In this document: positions 1-8,411 of the stretch, piece after piece
How positions within the stretch are numbered: position 1 is the stretch's first letter
How the letters are laid out: every line of letters begins with the position of its first letter
Source: Bacillus sp. REN3
GTDB lineage: Bacteria; Bacillota; Bacilli; Bacillales; Cytobacillaceae
Assembly: GCF_017912555.1 (NCBI RefSeq)
Contig: NZ_JAERSD010000009.1
Location: forward strand, 62,001-126,000
Direction of reading: 5' to 3'
Length of the DNA: 64,000 bases
Translations under genes and position numbers: made by a program
The notes under the pieces: generated by a model
What the model was told of the DNA's origin: nothing
Seen by the model: only the letters and a program-made list of their open reading frames with translations
Database searches by the model: none

Positions 1-1
1 G

Positions 2-583
2 GGATTCATCATTGCTATTTTGGACTGGCTATCCAACCTTGGTTATATTGGTATTGCGCTCGGCTTGATGCTCGAGGTGATCCCAAGCGAAGTTGTCCTT
101 GGCTACGGTGGATACCTGACATCCATCGGAAACATCAGCTTCTTTGGAGCGGTTATTGCTGGTACAATCGGCGGCACAATCGCCCAGCTCTTTTTATACT
201 GGCTTGGCTATTATGGGGGAAGGCCGGTACTTGAAAAGTATGGGAAATATTTGCTGATCAGCAGCCATCATATTGATCTTTCAGAGGAGTGGTTCGCCAA
301 ATACGGATCGGGAGTGATTTTTTCAGCAAGATTCATCCCGGTGGTGAGGCATGCTATTTCCATACCTGCAGGAATGGCAAGGATGCCCTTCCTTAAATTC
401 ACGGCCTATACGATGGCAGCTGTCCTTCCATGGACAATGTTCTTTTTGTATCTAGGCTTCATACTAGGCGATAATTGGACAGGAATCAAGGACGCTGCAA
501 GGCCATTCATCATTCCTGTCAGTATCCTTGCACTTGGTGCAGGGACCATTTATTTCTTATACGGGAAATACCATCAGCGCTGA
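2..583 (+). CDS. DedA family membrane protein (5' end probably cut by window)
   Basis: DedA/SNARE-associated membrane protein; members act as flippases or transporters for polyprenyl- or phospholipid-type substrates in the cytoplasmic membrane. Visible family features are the N-terminal re-entrant segment with EVIPSEVVLGYGGYL, the G-x-x-x-G rich second helix, the FSARFIPVVRHAISIPAG motif near residue 100, and hydrophobic C-terminal helices. The frame is open to the window edge, reading GFIIAI before a possible TTG start at 20, so a few N-terminal residues may lie outside. The stop codon overlaps the start of a terminator hairpin. Confidence 0.85.
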   Translation, partial: GFIIAILDWLSNLGYIGIALGLMLEVIPSEVVLGYGGYLTSIGNISFFGAVIAGTIGGTIAQLFLYWLGYYGGRPVLEKYGKYLLISSHHIDLSEEWFAKYGSGVIFSARFIPVVRHAISIPAGMARMPFLKFTAYTMAAVLPWTMFFLYLGFILGDNWTGIKDAARPFIIPVSILALGAGTIYFLYGKYHQR

Positions 584-610
584 GTCCTGGATTGCATTCC
601 GGGACTCTTT
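582..610 (+). terminator. Rho-independent terminator after dedA
   Basis: Stem GAGTCCTGG/CCGGGACTC with one G-U pair, an 8-nt loop and a short TTTATT tail, overlapping the dedA stop. Confidence 0.7.
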
Positions 611-711
611 ATTGATTGGGAAACTCAATTAGGATTGGATGATACTAGAATTTTTAAAAGTTTCTAACAATGTGATAATATTAAGGAAAATGCTTAAAAA
701 GAGGTGTTGAG

Positions 712-1599
712 ATGAGCGGGGTTGGATATAGTTTCGGAGAAATCCTGGAATCGTTGAGGATTTATAAAGGATTAAGCTTGGCTGAATTGGCAGAAGGCAT
801 TTGTTCCCGGCAAGATATGATTCAATTTGAAAAAGAAGAAAAATATCCAACTATCGATCAACTTTATAAAATCGCAATGAAGCTTGAGGCCGGGCTGGAT
901 CATTTCTTTGATTTTGACTCAACAGGTACTTTCAATCACGCAATTGCGGTAATGGAATTGATCAAAAAATACAAAAGGGAACGTGACTACCAGGCAATCC
1001 ATGAAATCATCCAGAAGGAAAAGGGAAACCCGCTTTTCAAACATACATCCTTAAAGCAATTCCTTACCTGGCATGAAGGAATTTGTACATATTATCTTGA
1101 CGGAGACAGAGACCGTTCAGTGCGTTTGCTCAATGAAGCGCTGGATATGACAAACTCGGAGAGGAAAGAGCTGGATGAACGGGAAATCGAAATATTGACC
1201 AGTTTGGCCATAATCGAAAAAGACTCCGGAAACCTTGAGGCTTCTGTAGGGATATTTAAAAGGGCACTTAATGATTTGACGGTCTTGGCTCAAGTCCAGG
1301 ATTCAAAAATCTGGCTCCGGATTCTTTACGGTTTAGCTCAAGCATTGTCGAACCTGGAAGAATATGAGGAGTCATTGATTTATTGCAGCAAGGGGATCGA
1401 TAACTGTATTTATGAAGAAAATATGTATCTATTTGGTGAACTTCATTACCAAACAGGCATGAATTATATAAAATTGGGTAAATTGATGGCAGGAAAAGAA
1501 TTTCTGGAAAGAGCGGTAAATATTTTCAATCTCCAACAAAATGAGAAGTTTGCTCGTTTAGTGGCAATCGAAATGGAAAAGTTATTGAAGCATTGTTAA
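712..1599 (+). CDS. PlcR-like HTH/TPR quorum-sensing regulator (RNPP family)
   Basis: 295 aa, close to the usual length of PlcR. Residues about 8-65 form an XRE-type helix-turn-helix (LSLAELAEGICSRQDMIQFE). The rest is a run of tetratricopeptide helices; the stretch LRILYGLAQALSNLEEYEESL followed by GELHYQTGMNY aligns by eye with the C-terminal TPRs of PlcR. RNPP regulators bind a re-imported secreted peptide in the TPR groove and then activate promoters. GAGGTG lies 6 nt before ATG 712. Forty-four bp downstream on the same strand is a 51-codon secreted peptide gene, the PlcR-PapR arrangement. Family assignment is firm; targets are unknown and I saw no canonical PlcR box next to it. Confidence 0.85.
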   Translation: MSGVGYSFGEILESLRIYKGLSLAELAEGICSRQDMIQFEKEEKYPTIDQLYKIAMKLEAGLDHFFDFDSTGTFNHAIAVMELIKKYKRERDYQAIHEIIQKEKGNPLFKHTSLKQFLTWHEGICTYYLDGDRDRSVRLLNEALDMTNSERKELDEREIEILTSLAIIEKDSGNLEASVGIFKRALNDLTVLAQVQDSKIWLRILYGLAQALSNLEEYEESLIYCSKGIDNCIYEENMYLFGELHYQTGMNYIKLGKLMAGKEFLERAVNIFNLQQNEKFARLVAIEMEKLLKHC

Positions 1600-1643
1600 T
1601 TTTCCGTGTAAACGGACGTATCTCCAAGGAGGTTTGAAATATC

Positions 1644-1799
1644 ATGAAAACAACTATTTATATGGCAGTGCTGGCAGCTTTCCTTCTCAACTTTGGCAGC
1701 TTTGGTTTTAACCATGTCGATGTTGCCGACCTGCCATCGCAGCATACCCAAAGCAGCATATACCTGGCTGACCTTCCGTCACAGCATGCGAGAACTTGA
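1644..1799 (+). CDS. PapR-like pheromone precursor with two ADLPSQH repeats
   Basis: 51-aa ORF with AAGGAGG 9 nt upstream of ATG 1644. Residues 1-22 form a basic start plus hydrophobic signal-like segment (MKTTIYMAVLAAFLLNFGSF). The remainder holds VADLPSQH (27-34) and LADLPSQH (41-48) separated by six residues, ending ART. The PapR pheromone of the Bacillus cereus group matures to ADLPFEF, so ADLPSQH is a plausible heptapeptide signal for the PlcR-like regulator just upstream. The two copies (1725-1745, 1767-1787) differ in four of seven codons and all differences are synonymous, which argues that the peptide sequence is selected. A strong terminator follows. Function is inferred from context and motif. 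Confidence 0.82.
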   Translation: MKTTIYMAVLAAFLLNFGSFGFNHVDVADLPSQHTQSSIYLADLPSQHART

Positions 1800-1814
1800 A
1801 GAATATCCTTACAG

Positions 1815-1846
1815 AAAAGCCTGGCCACAATGTGGCCAGGCTTTTT
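1815..1846. terminator. Strong hairpin terminator after peptide gene
   Basis: AAAAGCCTGGCCAC, loop AAT, then GTGGCCAGGCTTTTT: a perfect 14-bp stem with T-run. It closes the regulator/peptide unit and could act in both directions. Confidence 0.9.
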
Positions 1847-2056
1847 ACATGTGATATTTCTGATCAACAAAGTTTTTTTGACAATGGCCAGCTGCCAGGG
1901 TTCCGCTTCAAGGTTCCTGCCTTCACAATGGAAGTGCAATCAGCGGAAAGGGCTTTCGGATGTGAGTGGCATATCAGCTTGGCGCAGGATTTTGGCACTG
2001 ATGGTGATTGTCTGGTACTATTATTGGATAAGGTAGAGAAAAACGGAGGGTAGGAA
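1847..2056. other. Spacer without a supported gene
   Basis: Two overlapping open frames cross this stretch (85 codons from 1796 and 68 from 1830), but both begin inside or beside the terminator hairpin, lack a ribosome binding site and resemble nothing I know. One ends in a hydrophobic, Tyr/Trp-rich tail (LALMVIVWYYYWIR), which might be a remnant of a small membrane protein. GGAGGGTAGGAA just before 2057 serves the next gene. Confidence 0.4.
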
Positions 2057-3058
2057 ATGAAAAGCCGCGGAAAGGGATTCATAAGTTTATTTTTGGTGCT
2101 GGTCCTTATTTTCACTGGCTGTTCGAATGATGAAAGCCGGGGGACAGAAAAAGAGGACACACCTAAGGAAGAAAAGCGGACCGACGGACAAAAGCAGCAA
2201 GAGAAAGAAACGAATGATGATTTCATCATACCCGCCCAGCCTCAAACACTGGAGCACGTTCATGGGGTTGGTTATCCAGGAAATGACAACAGCCTTTATG
2301 TTGCTTCTCACGAAGGAATCAAAATGTACAAAGAGGGAAAATGGCTAGAAACTTCTTCGGAGAAACATGATTATATGGGCTTTCAAGTCGTGGAGGATGG
2401 ATTTTATTCGAGTGGACATCCTGAAAAGGGTTCGAAACTGAAAAATCCCCTTGGGCTTGTGAAAAGTGTCGATTTTGGGAAAACGCTTGAAAAAATTGCT
2501 TTTTACGGAGAAAGTGACTTTCATTTCATGTCGGCAAGCTTCCAGGACCGTATCTTGTACGTTATAAATGAAAAGCCCAATTCAGAGCTTGGAACAGGGA
2601 TCTATGTTTCAAAGGATGAGGGAAAAAGCTGGGAGCAAGCTGCTCTTAAAGGTTTCGATGCCCAAACCTTCGGAATGATTTCAGTCCATCCAGAAAAAGG
2701 CGGGACATTTGCGATGTCCACGAAGGACGGATTGTACATTTCAGAAGACTCGGGCAAGACAATTACTGAGGCAGGGGAGTATGAAATGGTGACAGCTGCA
2801 GCTTTTTCAAAAAATGCACTCTTCATTTCGCCGATTGAACAACAGGAATTAAAACTGGTCAAGCTCAATCAGGATGGGACAGGACCAATCGACCTGCCGA
2901 TTCCGGCCCTTGCGGCTGATAATCCCATCACCTATATTGCTGCGGATATTAAGCAGGATGGAAGAATGGCCTTCATCACATACCAGAATGATCTGTATGA
3001 ATCGACTGACGGAGGAAAGACATGGAAGCAAATCCTGGTGAAAGGTAATATTAAATAG
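2057..3058 (+). CDS. BNR/sortilin-type beta-propeller lipoprotein (F510_1955-like glycosylhydrolase family)
   Basis: 333 aa. Lipoprotein signal with lipobox LIFTGC (Cys about residue 22), then a charged linker rich in Lys/Glu and a beta-propeller. BNR/Asp-box-like motifs recur: SKDEGKSWEQA, SEDSGKTITE and STDGGKTWKQI; the start of the propeller carries HVHGVGYPGNDNSLYVASHEGI, typical of proteins annotated as F510_1955-family glycosylhydrolases. Expected to be anchored outside the cell membrane; catalytic activity is not demonstrated for this group and I claim none. Single gene with its own terminator. Confidence 0.75.
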   Translation: MKSRGKGFISLFLVLVLIFTGCSNDESRGTEKEDTPKEEKRTDGQKQQEKETNDDFIIPAQPQTLEHVHGVGYPGNDNSLYVASHEGIKMYKEGKWLETSSEKHDYMGFQVVEDGFYSSGHPEKGSKLKNPLGLVKSVDFGKTLEKIAFYGESDFHFMSASFQDRILYVINEKPNSELGTGIYVSKDEGKSWEQAALKGFDAQTFGMISVHPEKGGTFAMSTKDGLYISEDSGKTITEAGEYEMVTAAAFSKNALFISPIEQQELKLVKLNQDGTGPIDLPIPALAADNPITYIAADIKQDGRMAFITYQNDLYESTDGGKTWKQILVKGNIK

Positions 3059-3062
3059 TATC

Positions 3063-3094
3063 AAATGCCATGGCAATCATGCTGTGGCATTTTT
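3063..3094 (+). terminator. Terminator after lipoprotein gene
   Basis: AAATGCCA ... TGGCATTTTT hairpin directly after the stop codon at 3058. Confidence 0.75.
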
Positions 3095-3198
3095 ATATGC
3101 GCTGGAAAAGCTATGCCCTCTTGTTAAGGCCATGTGCTATTTTTCGCAGCAACCATAGGAATCTAAATCCATTTTTATATTTTTTGTCCTCTCACGAA

Positions 3199-3221
3199 TA
3201 ATATTTACCTTATGAGGTATA
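3199..3221 (+). promoter_or_regulatory. Predicted CstR-type operator and -10 of sulfur cluster 1
   Basis: A TAATAT -10-like hexamer (3199-3204) abuts the near-palindrome TACCTTATGAGGTA (3206-3219). The same TACC-N6-GGTA pattern in the same position occurs before the second sulfur cluster (18797-18814). CstR-family persulfide sensors bind related GGTAT/ATACC inverted repeats. No good -35 is visible, and assignment to CstR is inference. Confidence 0.55.
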
Positions 3222-3305
3222 AGTACAGGGAATATTTAATAACGCAGTCTTTGTATGGATTGGCGGAGTATTAAAAATACTAATAATCAGGAAGGGGGAT
3301 GAACC

Positions 3306-3884
3306 ATGTCGATTTCTGCGGATAAAACGCTTGATGCCAAAGGCCTGGCATGTCCGATGCCGATTGTGAAAACAAAAAAAGTGATGAAAGAATTGGAACC
3401 TGGACAGGTTATTGAAGTGCAGGCTACAGATAAAGGATCGACGGCAGACTTGAAGGCGTGGGCTGAAAGTACAGGGAACCAATACCTTGGAACGATGACC
3501 GAAGGAGAAGTGCTTAAGCATTATCTTCGCAAGGCTAGTGATGAGGAACTCACAGATGGAAAACCCCATCCTCATACCGCTTCACTTGAAGAAGTATTGA
3601 AAAAACTCGATGGAAACGAAGCGATTACGATTCTTGATGTAAGGGAGTCCGCTGAATATGCGTTTGGCCATATTCCAAAGGCGAAATCCATCCCTCTCGG
3701 AGAGTTGGAAGAAAGGTTAGGAGAATTGGATCCAGAAAAGGAAGTGTATGTCATTTGCCGCTCCGGCTCAAGAAGCAACCTTGCGGCAAAAAAGCTTGCT
3801 GAAAAAGGTTTCAGGAAACCGATCAATGTACTGACAGGAATGAAGGATTGGACAGGCCCGACAGAATCTTCAGTTGAGAAATAA
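3306..3884 (+). CDS. yrkF: TusA-rhodanese fusion sulfurtransferase (YrkF-like)
   Basis: 192 aa. Residues 9-78 are a TusA/SirA sulfur-carrier domain with the sulfur-accepting Cys in LACPMP (Cys16). Residues about 95-185 are a rhodanese domain with DVRESAEYAFGHIPKA and the active-site loop CRSGSRS. Such fusions relay sulfane sulfur as protein persulfide. First gene of a three-gene unit with a DsrE protein and a rhodanese-MBL enzyme; a paralogue of the same architecture sits at 19419. AGGAAGGGGG precedes the ATG. Likely induced by persulfide or sulfide stress through the operator at 3206. Confidence 0.9.
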   Translation: MSISADKTLDAKGLACPMPIVKTKKVMKELEPGQVIEVQATDKGSTADLKAWAESTGNQYLGTMTEGEVLKHYLRKASDEELTDGKPHPHTASLEEVLKKLDGNEAITILDVRESAEYAFGHIPKAKSIPLGELEERLGELDPEKEVYVICRSGSRSNLAAKKLAEKGFRKPINVLTGMKDWTGPTESSVEK

Positions 3885-3898
3885 GGAGGAACGAAGAA

Positions 3899-4288
3899 AT
3901 GAAAGTAGCGATTATCGCCGCGAACGGCGGAAGGTTCGATGCATACAAAGTTTTCAATATTGCAACCGCAGCAGCGGCGACAGATGCCGAAGTTGGTATT
4001 TTCTTTACGTTTGAAGGTTTGAATCTGATTCATAAGGAAGCGCATAAGCAGCTTCCTTTGCCTGCTGGCAAGGAGCATTTCCAGGAGGGCTTCAAGAAGG
4101 CCAATGTCCCGCCAGTAGAGGAACTTGTTGCTATGGCTCAGGAAATGGATGTCAAGATGATCGCCTGCCAGATGACAATGGATGTCATGACGCTTGAAAA
4201 AGAACATTTTGTCGAGGGCATTGAAGTTGGCGGCGCGGCTTCCTTCCTTCATTTTGCAAAAGATGCGGATGTAACCTTGACATTCTAA
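3899..4288 (+). CDS. DsrE-family sulfur-relay protein
   Basis: 129 aa. Compact DsrE/YrkE-like fold with the conserved Cys in [11 protein letters not shown] (about residue 90); the equivalent CQMT motif is in the longer paralogue at 18902. It lacks that protein's 30-residue mid insertion and is near the minimal domain length. Probably a soluble cytoplasmic persulfide carrier working with the neighbouring TusA-rhodanese. AAGGAGG precedes the ATG, 14 bp after the previous stop. Confidence 0.85.
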   Translation: MKVAIIAANGGRFDAYKVFNIATAAAATDAEVGIFFTFEGLNLIHKEAHKQLPLPAGKEHFQEGFKKANVPPVEELVAMAQEMDVKMIACQMTMDVMTLEKEHFVEGIEVGGAASFLHFAKDADVTLTF

Positions 4289-4308
4289 CAGACAAAAGGG
4301 GGCACACG

Positions 4309-5430
4309 ATGGTACAGACGATCTCGGCGAAAGAACTGGCAAGGAAAGTCTTGAATCACGAGGATTTGTTTATCCTTGATGTAAGGAATACCGATGATTT
4401 TGATGACTGGAAAATAGAAGGACGGAATGTGAAGGTCCATAACACACCATACTTTGATCTGATTGAAGGCATTGATCCAATATTGGAAGAATTGCCGAAA
4501 GAAAAGGATATTTATGTTGTGTGCGCAAAAGGCGGTTCTTCTGAGTTTGTAGCTGAACAAATTGAGGAAGCAGGATTCAAGGATGTTTTTTCAATTGAAG
4601 GCGGAATGAAAGCGTGGAGCGAACATCTCGAACCTGTAAAAATAGGGAGCCTGAAAGATGGGGGCAGCATCTATCAATTCGTCCGCATCGGCAAAGGCTG
4701 TCTGTCCTATCTTGTTGAATCAAAGGGCGAGGGTGCCATCATTGATACGAACAGGATGATCGGACAGTACGAGGAATTCGTATCCGGAAAGAACATCAAG
4801 ATTAAGGCACTGCTTGATACGCATCTTCATGCTGACCATATCTCCGGCGGCAGGGAGCTTGCGGAAAAAGCTGGAGCAGAATATTACCTGCCTCCGCTGG
4901 ATGCTGGGGAGGTGACCTTCGAGTACAATCCTTTGAAGGACGGCGATGAGGTTGTCGTGGGCAGCACCGTCATCAAGGCTCTGTACTCCCCTGGCCACAC
5001 GATTGGAAGCACTTCCTTCATCGTTGATGACCAGTATTTGCTTACTGGCGATATCCTGTTCATTGATTCGATTGGGCGCCCGGATCTTGCAGGACTAGCG
5101 CAGGACTGGGTAGGGGATTTAAGGCAGACTTTATACGAGCGCTATAAAGAGCTCGCGGATGACCTCATTGTTCTTCCCGCACACTACATGGGCATCGACG
5201 AAATGAATGATGACGGGAGTGTTTGGGAAAAACTCGGTACCTTATATGCGCAAAACCATGGTCTGCAAATCACCAGCGAAGAGCAATTCCGGAGGACCGT
5301 TACTGAAAACCTGCCTCCGCAGCCAAATTCCTATCAGGAAATCAGGCAGATGAATATGGGGAAAATCAGCCCCGATATCGAAGAACAACGGGAAATGGAA
5401 ATTGGCCCGAATCGCTGTGCGGTCCGCTGA
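4309..5430 (+). CDS. yrkH: Rhodanese / metallo-beta-lactamase-fold fusion (YrkH-like)
   Basis: 373 aa. The N-terminal rhodanese (about 5-105) has LFILDVRN and active-site loop CAKGGSS. The C-terminal MBL domain (about 120-330) has [36 protein letters not shown] and a late PAHY histidine: the Fe-binding ETHE1/persulfide-dioxygenase-type signature. It probably oxidises a thiol persulfide to sulfite and transfers sulfur to thiol acceptors. Same length and same C-terminal GPNRCAVR as the copy at 20034. Last gene of cluster 1. The exact reaction of YrkH proteins is less certain than that of CstB. Confidence 0.88.
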   Translation: MVQTISAKELARKVLNHEDLFILDVRNTDDFDDWKIEGRNVKVHNTPYFDLIEGIDPILEELPKEKDIYVVCAKGGSSEFVAEQIEEAGFKDVFSIEGGMKAWSEHLEPVKIGSLKDGGSIYQFVRIGKGCLSYLVESKGEGAIIDTNRMIGQYEEFVSGKNIKIKALLDTHLHADHISGGRELAEKAGAEYYLPPLDAGEVTFEYNPLKDGDEVVVGSTVIKALYSPGHTIGSTSFIVDDQYLLTGDILFIDSIGRPDLAGLAQDWVGDLRQTLYERYKELADDLIVLPAHYMGIDEMNDDGSVWEKLGTLYAQNHGLQITSEEQFRRTVTENLPPQPNSYQEIRQMNMGKISPDIEEQREMEIGPNRCAVR

Positions 5431-5448
5431 ACATGCAATGCTTTTTGG

Positions 5449-5482
5449 GGGAGTACCAGGCCAGGTACTCCCTTCCATTATT
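5449..5482 (+). terminator. Terminator of sulfur cluster 1
   Basis: Perfect 9-bp stem GGGAGTACC/GGTACTCCC with 6-nt loop, followed by a broken T-rich tail (TTCCATTATTT). Confidence 0.6.
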
Positions 5483-5500
5483 TCTATAGGAGATGATAGT

Positions 5501-6931
5501 ATGAACAGGCTGACAATCCTCCAGCAAAATGATACCCATGGGTGCCTTGAGATCCATCCGGAATTATTCTGGTCAGGGGATCAGCCGGAAATCAAACAGG
5601 CTGGCGGCTTTTCAAGAATATCCAAGTATGTGGAAAAGGTAAAATCAGAAAACCAAAACGTGCTTTTTTTCGACGGCGGCGACTTGTTCCATGGGACCCT
5701 GCCCCTTGTCGCTTCCAAAGGGGAAGCGATTTTGCCAGTGCTTGAAGCTCTTCCCCTTGATGGCTGGGTTCCCGGGAACTGGGACTTTGCCTACGGCAAG
5801 GAGCAATTGAGATTCCTGGCCAGCCGTCTTCATTTTCCGACACTTGCCTGCAATGTAAAGGATGAAGAAACGGGCCGGTCGTTCTTGAAGCCTTACATGA
5901 TCAAGGAAATGGACGGGATTACTGTTGGTGTCATCGGATTGACCTATCCATATGTTGATGAAACAATGCCGGCCAGCTTTTCGGATGGACTCACTTTTTC
6001 CCGTGGGATAGAGGAGGCACGTGCAAGTGTCGAACAGTTAAAAGGGGAGGTGGATCTAATCGTATTGGTGAGCCATTTGGGGCTTCCGCTTGACGTAAGG
6101 CTTGCCTCCATTGTGGACGGTATAGACATTGTGCTATCGGGCCATAGCCATGACAGGATCGAATGGCCGATTACAGTCAATGGCACGTTGGTTGTACAGG
6201 CAGGATCCAGCTCATCTTTCCTCGGAAGGATCGATGTTTTAATCGAGAGCGGAAAAATTGCAGATTATCAATATCGATTGATCTCGATTGATGAAAGTTT
6301 CCCTGAGGATGAGGAAGCAGCCAGCCTTGTTGCTGGCATTTTACAGCCATACAGCCGGGAAAGGGAAACGATTGTCGGGACGACGGATTCAATCTTGCAC
6401 CGGATGACGCTGAATGAAGCCCCAATGGATAAATTGATAACGGATGCGTATTTACATGCGACAGAATGTGACCTCGCATTTTCGCATGGCTGGAGATATG
6501 GACCGCCCATCCCGCCAGGCGAAATTTCCGAATACGATTTGCATTCCATCATTCCGGCCAATCCTGAAATCTTCACACTGGAGATGAGCGGCGATCAGCT
6601 TGTCAAAGCACTTGAAGAAAACCTTGAGATGGTGTTTTCCGCTGACCCCTTCAAGCAAAAAGGAGGCTATGTCCTAAGGTCTTCGGGACTGTTCATGGCA
6701 TTCAAGCCATACAATCCTGTCGGAAACAGGATTGAAAAGCTCCTGATTGGCGGCAAGGAAGTCGTTCTCAGCAAGAAATACAAGATCGCTGGTGGGGGAA
6801 AGCAGCTGTTCAAAGGAGCTGAAGCAAGTAAAAGGTATCATGGCATAAAAGCTATCGATGTGTTAAAACAATATCTTGCCGAAAAGCAAACCATCAACAT
6901 TGATAGGAAGCAGCGAATCCTCAGTATCTAG
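5501..6931 (+). CDS. Metallophosphoesterase / 5'-nucleotidase family protein
   Basis: 476 aa from ATG 5501 (TAGGAG upstream). The frame stays open into the previous gene's end, but the translation before 5501 has no family similarity. N-terminal calcineurin-like phosphoesterase blocks: QQNDTHGCLEIHPE, FFDGGDLFHGT, GNWDFAYG, VSHLGLPLD and SGHSHDRIE. The C-terminal 5'-nucleotidase substrate domain begins near residue 300 (PMDKLITDAYL). No signal peptide, so probably a cytoplasmic YunD-type nucleotidase or UDP-sugar/nucleotide hydrolase; the substrate cannot be told from sequence. Monocistronic between two terminators. Confidence 0.82.
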   Translation: MNRLTILQQNDTHGCLEIHPELFWSGDQPEIKQAGGFSRISKYVEKVKSENQNVLFFDGGDLFHGTLPLVASKGEAILPVLEALPLDGWVPGNWDFAYGKEQLRFLASRLHFPTLACNVKDEETGRSFLKPYMIKEMDGITVGVIGLTYPYVDETMPASFSDGLTFSRGIEEARASVEQLKGEVDLIVLVSHLGLPLDVRLASIVDGIDIVLSGHSHDRIEWPITVNGTLVVQAGSSSSFLGRIDVLIESGKIADYQYRLISIDESFPEDEEAASLVAGILQPYSRERETIVGTTDSILHRMTLNEAPMDKLITDAYLHATECDLAFSHGWRYGPPIPPGEISEYDLHSIIPANPEIFTLEMSGDQLVKALEENLEMVFSADPFKQKGGYVLRSSGLFMAFKPYNPVGNRIEKLLIGGKEVVLSKKYKIAGGGKQLFKGAEASKRYHGIKAIDVLKQYLAEKQTINIDRKQRILSI

Positions 6932-7156
6932 GGATTTAGACGGTTCATCATCCTGACTGCATGGAATGGAAAGGAAGGAATTAGACAGAGCGGAGAAGGG
7001 AACCTTCGACCAAGTGGATAGAACGGGTCTGTTCCAACAGCTGGAGGAACAGAGGAAAAGAACTTTGATGGAACCAGCCGCTTCTTGACCAGATTCATTA
7101 ACAGAAATGAATCAATGCCCACGGCCAAGCAGGGCATGGATATTGAATAGATAAGA

Positions 7157-7190
7157 AAAGTCGTGGTCCCCAACATGCGATCACGACTTT
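7157..7190. terminator. Bidirectional terminator between convergent genes
   Basis: AAAGTCGTG/CACGACTTT 9-bp stem between the nucleotidase gene (+) and the thioredoxin gene (-). The 225 bp before it hold no supported gene. Confidence 0.65.
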
Positions 7191-7203
7191 CCTTCATTCT
7201 TCA

Positions 7204-7803
7204 TTATTTGATTCCAGTTAACTTCTTCATCATGTTTTCATCCATTGGCCCGACGACTTTTTTCGTAATCACGCCGTTTTCATCGAGGATGTAGCTTGTC
7301 GGGATGGTGAACGCCTGGTATGTGGTCCCTGCCACTCCTTCTTCGTCAAGAGGGATCGGGAAAGTAAGGCCGTAATCCTTAATGAATGTTTCGATTGTAT
7401 CTTTTCCTTTATCCATGTTGGTCAGGTTGACAGCGACAATTTCGACGCCTTTATCCTTATTCTCTTCATAAAAGTTTTGCATATGAGGCATTTCAGCCTT
7501 GCAAGGAGGGCACCAAGTCGCCCAGAAGTTGAGGATGACCTTTTTGCCGCGGTAGTCTGACAGCTTCAACGGCTCACCTTCCATTGTGGCTAATTCAAAA
7601 TCGGGTGCTTCGGCTCCCTCACGCAAAGAAGAAAGCTTTGCGCCAGGGATATCTTCGGTTTCCTTATCGTCCGTTTTGACCGTTTCACTGGCCTGGCTGG
7701 ATGGCTTCTTTTCATTTTCTGACGACCCTGGTTTCCAGATGTTCACGATCAGGATGACGACCGCCAGTGTTAAAATCGCAATAGATAAAAGATTTTTATT
7801 CAA
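7204..7803 (-). CDS. TlpA/ResA-like membrane-anchored thiol-disulfide oxidoreductase
   Basis: 199 aa. One N-terminal transmembrane anchor (residues 5-22), a Ser/Lys/Glu linker, then an AhpC/TSA-thioredoxin domain with the redox motif FWATWCPPCKAEMP (Cys98, Cys101) and the cis-Pro loop IPTSYILDENG. Works on the outer face of the membrane, reducing disulfides such as apocytochrome c haem sites. CcdA, which would feed it electrons, is encoded at 11208 on the same strand. Its start overlaps the preceding membrane-protein gene by 4 bp, so translation is coupled. Confidence 0.88.
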   Translation of the reverse strand: MNKNLLSIAILTLAVVILIVNIWKPGSSENEKKPSSQASETVKTDDKETEDIPGAKLSSLREGAEAPDFELATMEGEPLKLSDYRGKKVILNFWATWCPPCKAEMPHMQNFYEENKDKGVEIVAVNLTNMDKGKDTIETFIKDYGLTFPIPLDEEGVAGTTYQAFTIPTSYILDENGVITKKVVGPMDENMMKKLTGIK

Positions 7804-8411
7804 TGCTGAGTTTCCTCCTTATTCATTCTTTGATAAGCAAGCAATATAATCCCAAGAGCCAGGATCAGCAGGTTTTCCGTTGCAAGCAAGTTCGAAAACA
7901 GGCTGGAAACCAGGGCCTGGAGCAGCAAAAACAAAAGCGCGAACTGCGGTGTGAACCGTGCATCCTTGAAATAAAACAGCAGGAAGCCTGCCAGCACAAC
8001 AGCCTGGAAAAGAGCCGCAGTAAAATCCTGCGACAAAGCGAACAACGCCGCCTGATAGATCATGAAGAATGTAAAATAAACCGGAAGAAAGTCTTTATAG
8101 GAAACGCCATTGCCTTGTTTCTTCCCCGTTAAGAACAGATAGACAGCAAGGCCAGCGAATGCCAGGATTTGTCCCTTCGTTCCGCCGTTGAAATAAAGCA
8201 GTGAAAAAGGGGTATCCAGGAACAGGCTGAAATTGAAAAGAACATAGCTGAGCTTTGAAATGATAATATAAAGGAAGAAACTGTTCCAGTACCAATCTTC
8301 AATGCTCTTTTTGTTCCTAATCCTGTAAACCAGGGCCCCGAGGAAGATAGCGGCAAATGCCGCCAGCAAGTCTGTTGGCAGAGTGAATCTGCCAATCGTT
8401 ATATAGTTCAA
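7800..8411 (-). CDS. Polytopic membrane protein of unknown function
   Basis: 203 aa with about seven hydrophobic segments and short loops. Weak resemblance to the N-terminal part of Lgt (GRFTLPTDLLAAF), but the Lgt catalytic motifs are missing, so I do not call it Lgt. Overlaps tlpA by 4 bp downstream and the OsmC gene by 4 bp upstream, which indicates a tightly coupled three-gene unit. Context suggests a role next to thiol-redox or cytochrome maturation chemistry. Confidence 0.6.
   Translation of the reverse strand: MNYITIGRFTLPTDLLAAFAAIFLGALVYRIRNKKSIEDWYWNSFFLYIIISKLSYVLFNFSLFLDTPFSLLYFNGGTKGQILAFAGLAVYLFLTGKKQGNGVSYKDFLPVYFTFFMIYQAALFALSQDFTAALFQAVVLAGFLLFYFKDARFTPQFALLFLLLQALVSSLFSNLLATENLLILALGIILLAYQRMNKEETQH

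Noticed and set aside
1658-1939. 93-codon minus-strand frame with repeated CCDGRSA
   Set aside because: It is the antisense shadow of the duplicated heptapeptide codons and crosses the terminator.
712-2056. PlcR box (TATGNAN4TNCATA) near the PlcR-like cassette
   Set aside because: I looked upstream of the regulator, the peptide and the lipoprotein genes and found no match; the operator may differ or lie elsewhere.
6928-7197. 89-codon minus-strand frame between the nucleotidase and tlpA
   Set aside because: It overlaps the bidirectional terminator, has no ribosome binding site and no family resemblance.
7800-8411. Calling the membrane protein beside tlpA an Lgt
   Set aside because: Only the N-terminal segment is reminiscent; the conserved Lgt catalytic motifs are missing and it is too short.
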